DNA from: Pseudomonas paralactis
GTDB lineage: Bacteria > Pseudomonadota > Gammaproteobacteria > Pseudomonadales > Pseudomonadaceae
DNA: 64,000 bases
Assembly (NCBI RefSeq): GCF_001439735.1
Contig: NZ_JYLN01000010.1
Location: 151,818 to 215,817 of the forward strand
Direction: 5' to 3'
Shown here: positions 34,129-42,600 of the stretch, piece after piece
Layout: every line of letters begins with the position of its first letter
Numbering within the stretch: position 1 is the stretch's first letter
Notes under the pieces: generated by a model
Databases searched by the model: none
Seen by the model: the letters and a program-made list of their open reading frames with translations, nothing else
Told to the model about the DNA's origin: nothing
Program-made: the position numbers and the translations under genes

Positions 34129-35265
34129 TTACCGCCTGCCCGAGCGCGTACTCACATCCACCCACACCGCCAGCACCAAAATGCTGCCCTTGACGATCAT
34201 CTGCCAGTAGCTGTCCACATCCAGCATCGACATGCCGTTATCCAAACTGGTAATCACCAACGCCCCCAACAACGCGCCATACACCGTGCCCGACCCACCG
34301 CGCATCGAAGTGCCGCCAATAAAGCACGCGGCGATGGCGTCGAGTTCGCCCATGTTGCCCGCCGACGGCGAACCCGCCGCCAGCCTCGCGGTGTTCACCA
34401 GGCCGGCGAGCGCGCACATCACGCCCATGATGCCGAAGATCCACAGTTTCACCGCTTGCACATTGATGCCCGACAGGCGTGTGGCTTCCATATTGCTGCC
34501 CACCGCATACACACGGCGACCGAACACGGTCTGGCGGGTGACGTAGCTGAATACGCCGAGCAGTATGAGTAACAACAGCACCGGTACCGGAATGCCATCG
34601 TAGCGGTTGAGCGTGGTGACGAACCCGGCCAGCACCGCCCCGATCAGCACCACGCGCAACCCGTCACGCATCAGCGAATGCGCGGCCAAGCCGTGCAGTG
34701 CGCGGTTGCGCCGCTGTTTCCAGGTGAGGAACACCGTCAGGGCAAACAGCAACACCCCAAGCCCGAGGCCGACGGTGTGGGGCAAATACCCCTGGCCTAC
34801 ATACACCAGCGAAGGCGACACCGGCGCAATGGTGGTGCCGCCGGTAATCCCCAGCAAAATCCCGCGAAACGCCAGCATCCCGCCCAGGCCGACGATAAAC
34901 GAGGGGATGCGCAGGTAGGCGGTCATGTAACCGTTGGCCAGGCCGATCATCAAGCCGCACAGCGCCACCAGGCTGAGGTTGGCCAGCAGCGGCACGTGGT
35001 AAACCACGTCGAGAATCGCCGCCAGCCCGCCCAACAGCCCGAGCAACGACCCCACCGACAAATCAATCTCGCCGCTGATGATCACCAGCACCATGCCGCA
35101 CGCCAATATGCCGGTGATCGACATCTGCCGCAGCAGGTTGGACAAGTTGCGCGGCGTGACGAAGCCGCCCTCGGTCTGCCAACTGAAAAACAGCCAGATG
35201 AACGCCACGGCAATCACCAGGGCGAGCATTTTGTAACGGGTGAAAAGGTGTTTGACCTGATTCAT
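34129..35265 (-). CDS. xylH: D-xylose ABC transporter permease
   Basis: A 378-residue sugar permease of the RbsC/XylH family with about ten transmembrane helices (LVIAVAFIWLFFSWQTEGG start, ILACGMVLVIISGEIDLSVGSLLGL, ACFIGGTSMRGGSGTVYGALLGALVI). The ATG directly abuts the xylG stop (TAGATG), and the CA-rich leader motif lies within xylG's end. Forms the membrane channel with XylG and XylF. Confidence 0.94.
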   Translation of the reverse strand: MNQVKHLFTRYKMLALVIAVAFIWLFFSWQTEGGFVTPRNLSNLLRQMSITGILACGMVLVIISGEIDLSVGSLLGLLGGLAAILDVVYHVPLLANLSLVALCGLMIGLANGYMTAYLRIPSFIVGLGGMLAFRGILLGITGGTTIAPVSPSLVYVGQGYLPHTVGLGLGVLLFALTVFLTWKQRRNRALHGLAAHSLMRDGLRVVLIGAVLAGFVTTLNRYDGIPVPVLLLLILLGVFSYVTRQTVFGRRVYAVGSNMEATRLSGINVQAVKLWIFGIMGVMCALAGLVNTARLAAGSPSAGNMGELDAIAACFIGGTSMRGGSGTVYGALLGALVITSLDNGMSMLDVDSYWQMIVKGSILVLAVWVDVSTRSGRR

Positions 35266-36810
35266 CTACGCGGTCTTCCGATTGTTATTGTGTTGGCTGA
35301 GCGCAGCGGCGAGCACCTGTTCCTGGGTCAGCCCCTCGTTGATGAAGTCACCGCGCAGTTGGCCGTCGCCGATCACCAGCACGCGGTTGGACACGCCGAG
35401 CACTTCGGCCAGCTCCGAAGACACCATGATGATCGACACGCCTTCGGCTGCCAGCGCGCCCATCAGTTTGTAGATCTCATACTTGGCGCCTACATCCACG
35501 CCGCGTGTGGGCTCGTCGAGGATCAGCACCCTGGGCTTGGCCATCAGCATTTTCGCCAGCACGGCCTTTTGCTGATTGCCGCCGGACAGGCTGGTAATCG
35601 GCAGGAACGGGCTGGCAGTCTTGAGGTGCATACGCGCGATTTGCTGGTCGATGCTGCCCAGTTCGGCCTCGGCGTCGATGCGGCTCAGGTGCGCGTAGGT
35701 GTCGAGCACCGCCAGGGTGATGTTATGGCCGACGCCCAGGTCGGGAATGATGCCTTGGCGCTTGCGGTCTTCGGGCACCATGCACAACCCGGCGCGGATC
35801 GATTTGAGCGGCGTGCGCGTATCGATGACCTGGCCGTCCAGCCACACCTCGGCGCTGTAGCGGCCTGGATACGCACCGAACAGGGCCGACACCAGTTCGG
35901 TGCGCCCGGCGCCCACAAGGCCTGCGATACCGAGGATTTCGCCGCGCTTGAGCACAAAGGAAATATCGTCGACACGCTTGCGCTTGGGGTTATCGACGTC
36001 GTAACAGGTGACGTTGCGCGCTTCAAAAATCACCTCGCCCACTGCATGGGGCTCGGTGGGGTAGAGGTTGCTCATCTCGCGGCCGACCATCTGGGTGATG
36101 ATCTGCGCGATGTCCATGTCGGCCATGGCGGTGGTTGCGATGTGCTTGCCATCGCGAATCACGGCGATGGTGTCGCACACTGCCGCCACTTCATCGAGCT
36201 TGTGCGAGATATACACGCAGGCCACGCCCTTGGCCTTGAGGCCTCGGATGATGTTCAGCAGCACTTCGATTTCCGAGCGGGTCAGGGCCGAGGACGGCTC
36301 GTCAAGGATCAACAGGCGCGCTTGCTTGTTGAGGGCCTTGGCGATTTCCACCAGTTGCTGGTAGCCGCCGCCGTACTGCGACACTGGCAGCGCCACGTTC
36401 ATGTCCGGCACCCTGAGTTCGCGCATCAAGGCTTCGGCCCGTTGCAGCATCGCCGGGTAGTTCATGCGCCCGCCGGGCAGGGTCAGCTCGTGGCCCATGA
36501 AGATGTTTTCGGCCACCGACAGGTCGGGCACCAGGGTCAGTTCCTGGTGAATGATGACGATGCCGGCGGCCTCGGTTTCGCGGATGGACTGGGCCTTGAG
36601 CGGCTGCCCGTCCCAGAGGATTTCGCCCTCCCAGGTGCCGTAGGGGTAGACCGCCGACAGAACCTTCATCAGGGTGGATTTACCGGCACCGTTTTCACCG
36701 CACAGCCCGACGCATTCGCCCGGACGTACCTTGATATCGATGCCATTGAGGGCGTTGACACCGCCAAAGCTTTTGACGATGCCGTTCATTTGCAGCAGGT
36801 AGTCAGGCAT
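35266..36810 (-). CDS. xylG: D-xylose ABC transporter ATP-binding protein
   Basis: A 514-residue double-ATPase: first cassette Walker A GENGAGKSTLM, signature SQYGGGYQQLVEIAKAL, Walker B LLILDEPSSALT; second cassette with the usual atypical A-loop GLVGAGRTELVSALFG, signature SLSGGNQQKAVLAKML, Walker B LILDEPTRGVD. Typical of sugar importers. Lies 129 bp after xylF, with a REP doublet between. Confidence 0.95.
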   Translation of the reverse strand: MPDYLLQMNGIVKSFGGVNALNGIDIKVRPGECVGLCGENGAGKSTLMKVLSAVYPYGTWEGEILWDGQPLKAQSIRETEAAGIVIIHQELTLVPDLSVAENIFMGHELTLPGGRMNYPAMLQRAEALMRELRVPDMNVALPVSQYGGGYQQLVEIAKALNKQARLLILDEPSSALTRSEIEVLLNIIRGLKAKGVACVYISHKLDEVAAVCDTIAVIRDGKHIATTAMADMDIAQIITQMVGREMSNLYPTEPHAVGEVIFEARNVTCYDVDNPKRKRVDDISFVLKRGEILGIAGLVGAGRTELVSALFGAYPGRYSAEVWLDGQVIDTRTPLKSIRAGLCMVPEDRKRQGIIPDLGVGHNITLAVLDTYAHLSRIDAEAELGSIDQQIARMHLKTASPFLPITSLSGGNQQKAVLAKMLMAKPRVLILDEPTRGVDVGAKYEIYKLMGALAAEGVSIIMVSSELAEVLGVSNRVLVIGDGQLRGDFINEGLTQEQVLAAALSQHNNNRKTA

Positions 36811-36844
36811 TACGATTGCTCACACAAGGGCTGACGACATTACT

Positions 36845-36943
36845 GTAGAAGCGAGCTTGCTCGCGAAAAACTCATAGACGACACGGGTTGCCCGATAGCG
36901 CTGCGTTATCGTTAACGTTTTTCGCGGGCAAGCCCGCTCCTAC
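36845..36943. repeat. REP doublet (REPIN) between xylF and xylG
   Basis: Inverse arms GTAGAAGCGAGCTTGCTCGCG / CGCGGGCAAGCCCGCTCCTAC. It provides the TAG stop of xylF. Such an element after the binding-protein gene can stabilise its mRNA and raise XylF over XylGH. Confidence 0.93.
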
Positions 36944-37938
36944 AGACCGATCTGCTCTTTGGTATAGAAACCGTCTTTTTCCAATACATCGATATTGGCT
37001 TTGGTCAGCGGCGTCGGGGTGAGCAGGATGGTGTCGACTTTCTTGCTGCCGTTGTCGTACTGCGAGCTGTAGGTCGGTTCTTCACTGCGCGCCAGTTGCA
37101 CCGAAAGCTTGGCGGCTTCGGTGGCGATCAGCTTGAGCGGCTTGTAGACGGTCATGGTCTGGGTGCCGTCAATCACGCGTTTGATCGCCGCGAGGTCAGC
37201 GTCCTGGCCGGAGATCGGCACCTTGCCCGCCAGTTTCTGTGCGGCCAGGGCCTGGATCGCGCCGCCGGCGGTGGCGTCGTTGGAAGCGACGATGGCGTCG
37301 ATCTTGTTGTCGTTACGGGTCAGGGCGTTTTCGACAATGCTCAAGGCTTCGGTAGGGTTCCACTCCTTGACCCACTGCTGGCCGACAATCTTGATGTCGC
37401 CCTTGTCGATGGCCGGTTGCAGCACCTTCATTTGGCCTTCGCGCAGCACCTTGGCGTTGTTGTCCGTCGGTGCGCCGCCGAGCAGGAAGTAATTGCCCTT
37501 GGGCGCCGCTTGCAGCACGCCGTTGGCCTGCATTTTGCCAACTTTTTCATTATCGAAGGAGATGTATGCGTCGATGTCTGCGTTGAGGATCAGGCGATCG
37601 TAAGACACCACTTTGATCCCGGCCTTCTTGGCTTCGGCGACGGCGTTGGTCAGCACCGTGGCGTTGAACGGCACGATCACAATCACATCGACGCCCCGGG
37701 AGATCAGGTTTTCGATCTGGGAAATCTGCTTCTGCTCGTTGGCATCGGCGGACTGTACGAACACCCTGGCGTCGAGTTTTTCCGCCGCCGCAACAAAGTA
37801 ATCGCGGTCGCGGGACCAGCGCTCCAGGCGCAAGTCATCGATGGAGAAACCGATTTTAGGATGGGCCGGATCGGCCATCACCGGCAAGGCGAGCAGGGCC
37901 AGGGCAGTGGCCAGCAGGGTGCGCTTGAATGACTTCAT
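36940..37938 (-). CDS. xylF: D-xylose periplasmic binding protein
   Basis: A 332-residue periplasmic binding protein: signal peptide ending LPVMADPAHPKIGFSIDDLRLERWSRD, with XylF features (RDRDYFVAAAEKLDARVFVQSADANEQKQI, SYDRLILNADIDAYISFDNEKVG, PISGQDADLAAIKRV). The ATG at 37938 gives a proper signal peptide. Lies 67 bp after xylA in the leftward xylA-xylF-xylG-xylH operon. Confidence 0.95.
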   Translation of the reverse strand: MKSFKRTLLATALALLALPVMADPAHPKIGFSIDDLRLERWSRDRDYFVAAAEKLDARVFVQSADANEQKQISQIENLISRGVDVIVIVPFNATVLTNAVAEAKKAGIKVVSYDRLILNADIDAYISFDNEKVGKMQANGVLQAAPKGNYFLLGGAPTDNNAKVLREGQMKVLQPAIDKGDIKIVGQQWVKEWNPTEALSIVENALTRNDNKIDAIVASNDATAGGAIQALAAQKLAGKVPISGQDADLAAIKRVIDGTQTMTVYKPLKLIATEAAKLSVQLARSEEPTYSSQYDNGSKKVDTILLTPTPLTKANIDVLEKDGFYTKEQIGL

Positions 37939-37945
37939 GGTGGTG

Positions 37946-37964
37946 CGTCCTTTTATTGTTGTTG
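37946..37964 (-). promoter_or_regulatory. A-rich Crc/Hfq-type motif at xylF SD
   Basis: On the minus strand CAACAACAATAAAAGGACG abuts the SD of xylF; repeated AAnAA triplets fit catabolite repression by Crc/Hfq. Confidence 0.6.
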
Positions 37965-38005
37965 GAAAAGACACTAGGTGAAGACTCTCATTGTGGCGAG
38001 GGCGC

Positions 38006-39322
38006 TCAGGTGTAGATAAACCGATTCACAACGCCCTCAAGCATCTCCTGTCGACCACTCACGGCCTGCGGATTCAGCTCGTGGGCAAACGCATGTTCAG
38101 CCAATGATTCCAGACTGAACTCACCTGCCAGCACCGCCTGGCCCAATGCCTGGTTCCACCCGGCGTAACGCTGGTCCTTGAACTGCTGCAACGTGTCGTT
38201 CTGCACCATCGCCGCCGCACGTTCCAGGGCCAGCGCCAGTACATCCATGGCTGCCACATGCCCGTGGAACAGGTCCACCTCGTCCAGGCTCTGGCGGCGC
38301 ACCTTGGAGTCGAAATTGTAGCCGCCGTTCTTGAACCCGCCGGCCTTGAGGATTTCATAGGTGGTCAGGGTCATTTCTTCGACGCTGTTGGGGAACTGGT
38401 CGGTGTCCCAGCCGTTCTGCGGGTCGCCGCGGTTGGCGTCGATGCTGCCAAAGATCCCCAGCGATACCGCGGTGGCGATCTCATGATGAAAACTGTGCCC
38501 GGCCAGGGTTGCGTGGTTGGCCTCGATGTTCACCTTGATTTCTTTCTCCAGGCCGTACTCCTGCAGGAAGCCGAACACCGTGGCGCTGTCGTAGTCGTAC
38601 TGGTGTTTGGTCGGCTCCTGGGGCTTGGGCTCGATCAACAGGTCACCCTTGAAACCGATCTTGTGCTTGTGCTCGACCACCATGCGCATAAAGCGCCCGA
38701 GCTGTTCGCGCTCGCGCTTGAGGTCGGTGTTGAGCAAAGTCTCATACCCTTCACGGCCACCCCACAGCACATAGTTGGCACCCTTGAGCCGCAGCGTGGC
38801 ATTCATCGCGCTGAACACCTGGGCGGCGGCGTAGGCAAATACCTCTGGGTCTGGGTTGCTCGCGGCCCCGGCGGCAAAGCGCGGGTTGCTGAAGCAATTG
38901 GCGGTGCCCCACAGCAGCTTGATGCCGGTCTGTTCCTGATGGCGCTCCAGCTGGTCGACCATCTGTGCGAAATGGTGGCGGTATTCCTTGAGCGAGCTGC
39001 CCTCCGGTGCAACGTCGGTATCGTGAAAGCTGTAGTAGTCGATACCCAGCTTGGAAAAAAACTCGAAGGCCGCCTCCGCCTTGCCCATCGCCAGCTCCAT
39101 CGGATCGCCACTGCGTTGCCATGGGCGCTTGAACGTACCCATGCCAAACATATCCGCCCCTGGCCACACAAAGGTATGCCAGTAACAGGCGGCCATGCGC
39201 AGGTGCTCACGCATGGGTTTACCGAGGATCAGCTTGTTGGCGTCGTAATGACGAAAGGCGAGGGGGGACTCGCTGGCAGGGCCTTCGAAGCGAACCTTCT
39301 CGACACCGGGGAAGTACGGCAT
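38006..39322 (-). CDS. xylA: xylose isomerase
   Basis: A 438-residue class II xylose isomerase (MPYFPGVEKVRFEGPASESPLAFRHYDANKLILGKPM), with the active-site signature YSFHDTDVAPEG, VLWGGREGYETLLNTDL, IEPKPQEPTKHQYDYD and IEANHATLAGHSFHHE. Converts D-xylose to D-xylulose. First gene of the xyl operon. No xylulokinase gene is present in this window. Confidence 0.96.
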   Translation of the reverse strand: MPYFPGVEKVRFEGPASESPLAFRHYDANKLILGKPMREHLRMAACYWHTFVWPGADMFGMGTFKRPWQRSGDPMELAMGKAEAAFEFFSKLGIDYYSFHDTDVAPEGSSLKEYRHHFAQMVDQLERHQEQTGIKLLWGTANCFSNPRFAAGAASNPDPEVFAYAAAQVFSAMNATLRLKGANYVLWGGREGYETLLNTDLKREREQLGRFMRMVVEHKHKIGFKGDLLIEPKPQEPTKHQYDYDSATVFGFLQEYGLEKEIKVNIEANHATLAGHSFHHEIATAVSLGIFGSIDANRGDPQNGWDTDQFPNSVEEMTLTTYEILKAGGFKNGGYNFDSKVRRQSLDEVDLFHGHVAAMDVLALALERAAAMVQNDTLQQFKDQRYAGWNQALGQAVLAGEFSLESLAEHAFAHELNPQAVSGRQEMLEGVVNRFIYT

Positions 39323-39330
39323 GGCGGTTT

Positions 39331-39342
39331 CCTTATTGTTCT
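39331..39342 (-). promoter_or_regulatory. A-rich Crc/Hfq-type motif at xylA SD
   Basis: Minus strand AGAACAATAAGG directly at the xylA SD; another AAnAAnAA-like site in the xylose genes. Confidence 0.5.
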
Positions 39343-39535
39343 GGGCGGTGTCTGGATACTAGCAACGGCACCTGGGGTGCCGATTATGAAAATCACCAAG
39401 GGGTAGTGCGATTTTGAGTGAAGGGCTCAGAACGGCTCAGGGAGTACGTGATTTAGGGAAACGTCTGACTTTACGGTGGGGGTATGCCTCTTCAAAGTTC
39501 GGGTGTCAGCTAAGACCACCAATTAGGAAGACATC

Positions 39536-40018
39536 ATGAACGCAACGCACTTTTCGCCATATACCAATGAAATGACGCCTGACTTACTCAATCAATTAAA
39601 TAAATCACCCTTTACGGAGCAGCAGTTATCCAACTTCAATGAGCGCGCTTTGCAGCTCGTTAAGGATCAGCAGGCTTATTGCAACGCTCACCCGCCTATT
39701 GCTATTTACCGAATTGCCGCCGAAGGCAGTCAGACCCGTAACGGTGGTGTCATCAAGAAAAGCGCTTCGGGGCTTGAGTTTAGATTGGCCGACGGCTCGC
39801 AAGTACGTGCGGCACACAAGGGTGATTACGTGGAATATGCCGACGGCACTCAAGCGCCTATCGTGACAGGATCGGGCGAAGATAATGGCCATCTCGCGCT
39901 GGTAGGCAGTTATCTCAGCAATGGCGACCAGATTATTAATACGCCTCAAGACTCATCAATATTTATTGAACGTCAGGGCGTTCCACTGGCGGAAGACTTT
40001 CTACCGTCTATGAAGTAG
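39536..40018 (+). CDS. hypothetical protein upstream of PAAR effector
   Basis: A 160-residue soluble protein: N-terminal helical part (DLLNQLNKSPFTEQQLSNFNERALQLVKDQQ), then beta-rich repeats (SGLEFRLADGSQVRAAHKGDYVEYADGTQAPIV, LVGSYLSNGDQIINTP). SD AGGAAG precedes the ATG. It is AT-richer than the neighbouring xyl genes and stands 62 bp before the PAAR gene, so it may be an adaptor, chaperone or second cargo for the effector. No known family is recognised. Confidence 0.7.
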   Translation: MNATHFSPYTNEMTPDLLNQLNKSPFTEQQLSNFNERALQLVKDQQAYCNAHPPIAIYRIAAEGSQTRNGGVIKKSASGLEFRLADGSQVRAAHKGDYVEYADGTQAPIVTGSGEDNGHLALVGSYLSNGDQIINTPQDSSIFIERQGVPLAEDFLPSMK

Positions 40019-40080
40019 CAGGGGCGCAATGCCCTGTTGAAAATATGCCGGGACGTCCGGAACAGATTAAGGAAAAAACA

Positions 40081-41493
40081 ATGAGCGTAGGTTATTTCAT
40101 TGGCCTGGGTGATAAAACCACCTGCGGCGGGGAAGTGCTGGACGGCGATAAAAGAATCAATATACATGGCCTTTTCCATGCGTGCGAAGGTGACCGAGTT
40201 ACCTGTGGCAAGGATGGCCAAACTTATAGGATCGTCGGTGGCATTTCCTTCATGAATAGCCATGGCCGGCTTATGGCCGGTACCTTGGATAGCTACAGTG
40301 ACTGTCCCTGTAAAGCCGAGCTGGTGCCTTCGGTGTTTTCAGCCAAGTATCACAGCAGAGGTGGCTCGGTGGTGAGTGCCAACAGGCAAGCCGCCGAGCC
40401 GGTCCGGCCAACGACTCACCGGGCAGCGCCGTCTCAAAACGCTTACACACCGACAAGCCATTCGGCGCCGCCCGCATTTAACAACCTCTCGAGCCAGGAA
40501 CCAGGTTTTTATATCGTGCCCAAAAGCATGACTCGCGAAGCACTGGAGGCCACGCTGTTTCCGATTCGTGACCCGGCTGTGATGCGCAAGTTTCAATCAC
40601 TGAATCCCAATACAAGTCACGTCAAAGCCGGCTCGATGATCGTGCTCAGCGATCCGAGCAATACCTCCTGCACCTATCAGGAAGCGCAATTGATGCAGGC
40701 CGCTCGGCAGGTCGATGCCTCCCTGGATGCCTTGACGCCAGACGAGGCCGACTTCCTGTTTCGCCACGGCGCCGAAATCGCCGGTTTCATCGGCCATACC
40801 TCAACCTGGCTCGGCGTGAGTGCGGTGGTGATGGAGAAGCACCTGAGTAATCTGCGCGACACACTCCAGGCGATGGAGCGCCTGCATCAGGAAAGCTATC
40901 GGCAGCACGGCCACCTTAGATCACCGCAGTTCTTTGCTGATCGTCAGCGGCTGATGAACCAGCTGGATGCCCATTTGCTTAACTCCACGCGCCTGCGCGG
41001 CCAGACAACTTTGGGCGATCACCCGAAGTTGAAAACGGCCCTGGGTATTTCCAGCCGCAGCCTGGTGCATCACTGGGACAAGGCCGGCGGGCCGGGGCAG
41101 ATTCCGGGGTATGCGGCTCACGTGGAGGCTGTTAGTCGTGCCACGAAGTATATGAAGGCAGGTGGTTACATCGGTATAGGCCTTGGTGGGGTGTCTTCGT
41201 TATTGGCTGTTCAGCAAGTGTGTAACGGCGACTCTGCGCAGGCGTGCAAGAGGATCAAGTTTACGGAAGCGGGGAAGTTCGGCTTATCCACCGCTCTTGG
41301 TGTTTTCAGCGGTTGGGCAGCGGGTGCTGCCAGTGCTCCAGTCTGCCTGGGAATTGGCGTAGCTACAGGTGGTATCGGAGGTGTCGTCTGTGTTGCAGCT
41401 TTAGTCGGAGCCGGAGCTTGGGCGGGGACTACTGCCGGTGGTATAGGTGGCGAATACATAGGCGAAATGATTTACGAGGCTACACAGCCATGA
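40081..41493 (+). CDS. PAAR-domain type VI secretion effector, putative membrane-active toxin
   Basis: 470 residues. About 1-85 is a PAAR domain (GLGDKTTCGGEVLDGDKRI, GDRVTCGKDGQTYRIVGG, CPCKAELVPS) that would cap the VgrG spike. About 135-192 resembles a LysM-like stretch (FYIVPKSMTREALE...KAGSMIVLSDPSN). About 200-350 is helical (YQEAQLMQAARQVDASL, RHGAEIAGFIGH). The C-terminus (360-378 and 400-460) is hydrophobic and Gly/Ala-rich, as in pore-forming toxins. Its stop overlaps the first immunity gene by 4 bp (ATGA). Toxin mechanism is inferred. The gene start follows AAGGAAA. Confidence 0.82.
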   Translation: MSVGYFIGLGDKTTCGGEVLDGDKRINIHGLFHACEGDRVTCGKDGQTYRIVGGISFMNSHGRLMAGTLDSYSDCPCKAELVPSVFSAKYHSRGGSVVSANRQAAEPVRPTTHRAAPSQNAYTPTSHSAPPAFNNLSSQEPGFYIVPKSMTREALEATLFPIRDPAVMRKFQSLNPNTSHVKAGSMIVLSDPSNTSCTYQEAQLMQAARQVDASLDALTPDEADFLFRHGAEIAGFIGHTSTWLGVSAVVMEKHLSNLRDTLQAMERLHQESYRQHGHLRSPQFFADRQRLMNQLDAHLLNSTRLRGQTTLGDHPKLKTALGISSRSLVHHWDKAGGPGQIPGYAAHVEAVSRATKYMKAGGYIGIGLGGVSSLLAVQQVCNGDSAQACKRIKFTEAGKFGLSTALGVFSGWAAGAASAPVCLGIGVATGGIGGVVCVAALVGAGAWAGTTAGGIGGEYIGEMIYEATQP

Positions 41494-41879
41494 CCAGCAT
41501 CGATACTTGGCCAAGGTGGGTCGCGATCATTATCACGGGAGGTCCCGGTCTGCTCTCCGTAATTGGTCTTGCTTACAGTCTGTACATGACCCATCGTCAC
41601 TTGGATGCTATCAAGGAAGCTTTAAAAAATAGTCGCTACATTTATATTTGGGGAAATAGTTTGGGGAGGCGAGGTTTAATTTGGTCCCTACTGGAAATGG
41701 CAAAAATTGCCGGAATGGTGGTGTGGCCGAAGGCTTCTATTATAAACGGGGAGCTGGATCCAATTGATCTTCAAAATTTTCCTCCTTACTTGAAGCGACA
41801 CCTTACTACCATTACGACCATGGCCTTCACAGCCCTAACTTGGGGAATAGTTGCAGCCTTGCTGGTGAAATATAGGTAG
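41490..41879 (+). CDS. putative immunity protein 1 (membrane)
   Basis: A 129-residue inner-membrane protein: helix about 11-32, conserved loop with THRHLDAIKEAL (34-45), a YIWG motif (52-55), and a second hydrophobic helix about 105-125. The start overlaps the effector stop by 4 bp. Size, membrane location and coupling to the effector fit an immunity protein guarding the inner membrane against a pore-former. The second copy follows 527 bp on. Confidence 0.75.
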   Translation: MTSIDTWPRWVAIIITGGPGLLSVIGLAYSLYMTHRHLDAIKEALKNSRYIYIWGNSLGRRGLIWSLLEMAKIAGMVVWPKASIINGELDPIDLQNFPPYLKRHLTTITTMAFTALTWGIVAALLVKYR

Positions 41880-42016
41880 TTTGGGTAGTGACGGCCTTGG
41901 CCGTAAGTGTTATTGGCGTCCCAGTCGTGGCCTGAAAGTCATTAGATCTCGGTTGGTACGCCTGGAAGGTGATTGGTGAAACTATTTAGAGAGAAATGCT
42001 ATCGGCTTAATCAACC

Positions 42017-42406
42017 ATGAGCAATATCGACACGTGGTCTCCGTGGGTTGCAATCGCTTTTCTGGGCGGCCCCATGCTGCTTGCAGCTTGGACTCTTGCA
42101 TACAGCCTTTACCTGACCCATCGACATTTGGATGCCATAAAAGAGGCTTTAAAGAACAGCCGTTATATTTATATCTGGGGCCCAAGTCTCGGAAAACGAG
42201 GTTTGATTTGGTCTCTCTTGGAAATGTCGAAAATCACTGGAATGATAATGTGGCCAAAAGCTTCTCTCATTCTTGGAGAATTGGACCCAGTCGATCTGAA
42301 AAATTTTCCACCTTACTTAAAGCGTCGTCTCACCGTTAATTTGAAGATAATGATCATTGCCTTCATTTGGATGTTAATCGGTGTTGCACTGCTTAAGTTA
42401 AGGTAG
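42017..42406 (+). CDS. putative immunity protein 2 (diverged duplicate)
   Basis: Also exactly 129 residues, homologous to immunity protein 1 along its length; residues 34-55 are identical and the membrane helices are the most diverged (VAIAFLGGPMLLAAWTLAYSL; IMIIAFIWMLIGVALL). It has lost the overlap with an effector gene; SD is weak. Divergence concentrated in the helices suggests broadened protection against variant toxins (inference). Confidence 0.72.
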   Translation: MSNIDTWSPWVAIAFLGGPMLLAAWTLAYSLYLTHRHLDAIKEALKNSRYIYIWGPSLGKRGLIWSLLEMSKITGMIMWPKASLILGELDPVDLKNFPPYLKRRLTVNLKIMIIAFIWMLIGVALLKLR

Positions 42407-42600
42407 TTTGAAGAGCGACAAACATGACTGTAAAGCCTCGGCATTTCCAACCTCAGCCTGCCGCATCATTGGTTTCGGTTGGTACGCCGAGGTAAACCTC
42501 AGATCGAGGCACTGTTTATGCTAGCCAATTCTCCCACCTACCCATTGAGAACCCCGACCCACCCGCCTAATCTGCACCCACCGGCCCCAGGACAAAAACA

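Larger units (their letters stand above)
41490..42488. repeat. tandem duplication of the immunity unit
   Basis: Both gene starts (41490, 42017) are 527 bp apart, and the intergenic marker TCGGTTGGTACGCC (41949-41962 and 42475-42488) is 526 bp apart, so gene plus downstream spacer was duplicated once as a unit and has since diverged. Confidence 0.75.

Noticed and set aside
34678..36834. 718-residue open frame on the plus strand opposite xylG
   Set aside because: His/Gln-rich low-complexity translation with no domain, mirror of xylG third-position GC bias.
39323..39535. XylR operator before xylA
   Set aside because: AT-rich stretches (GAAAATCACC, GCGATTTTGAG) were seen but no convincing repeat pair.
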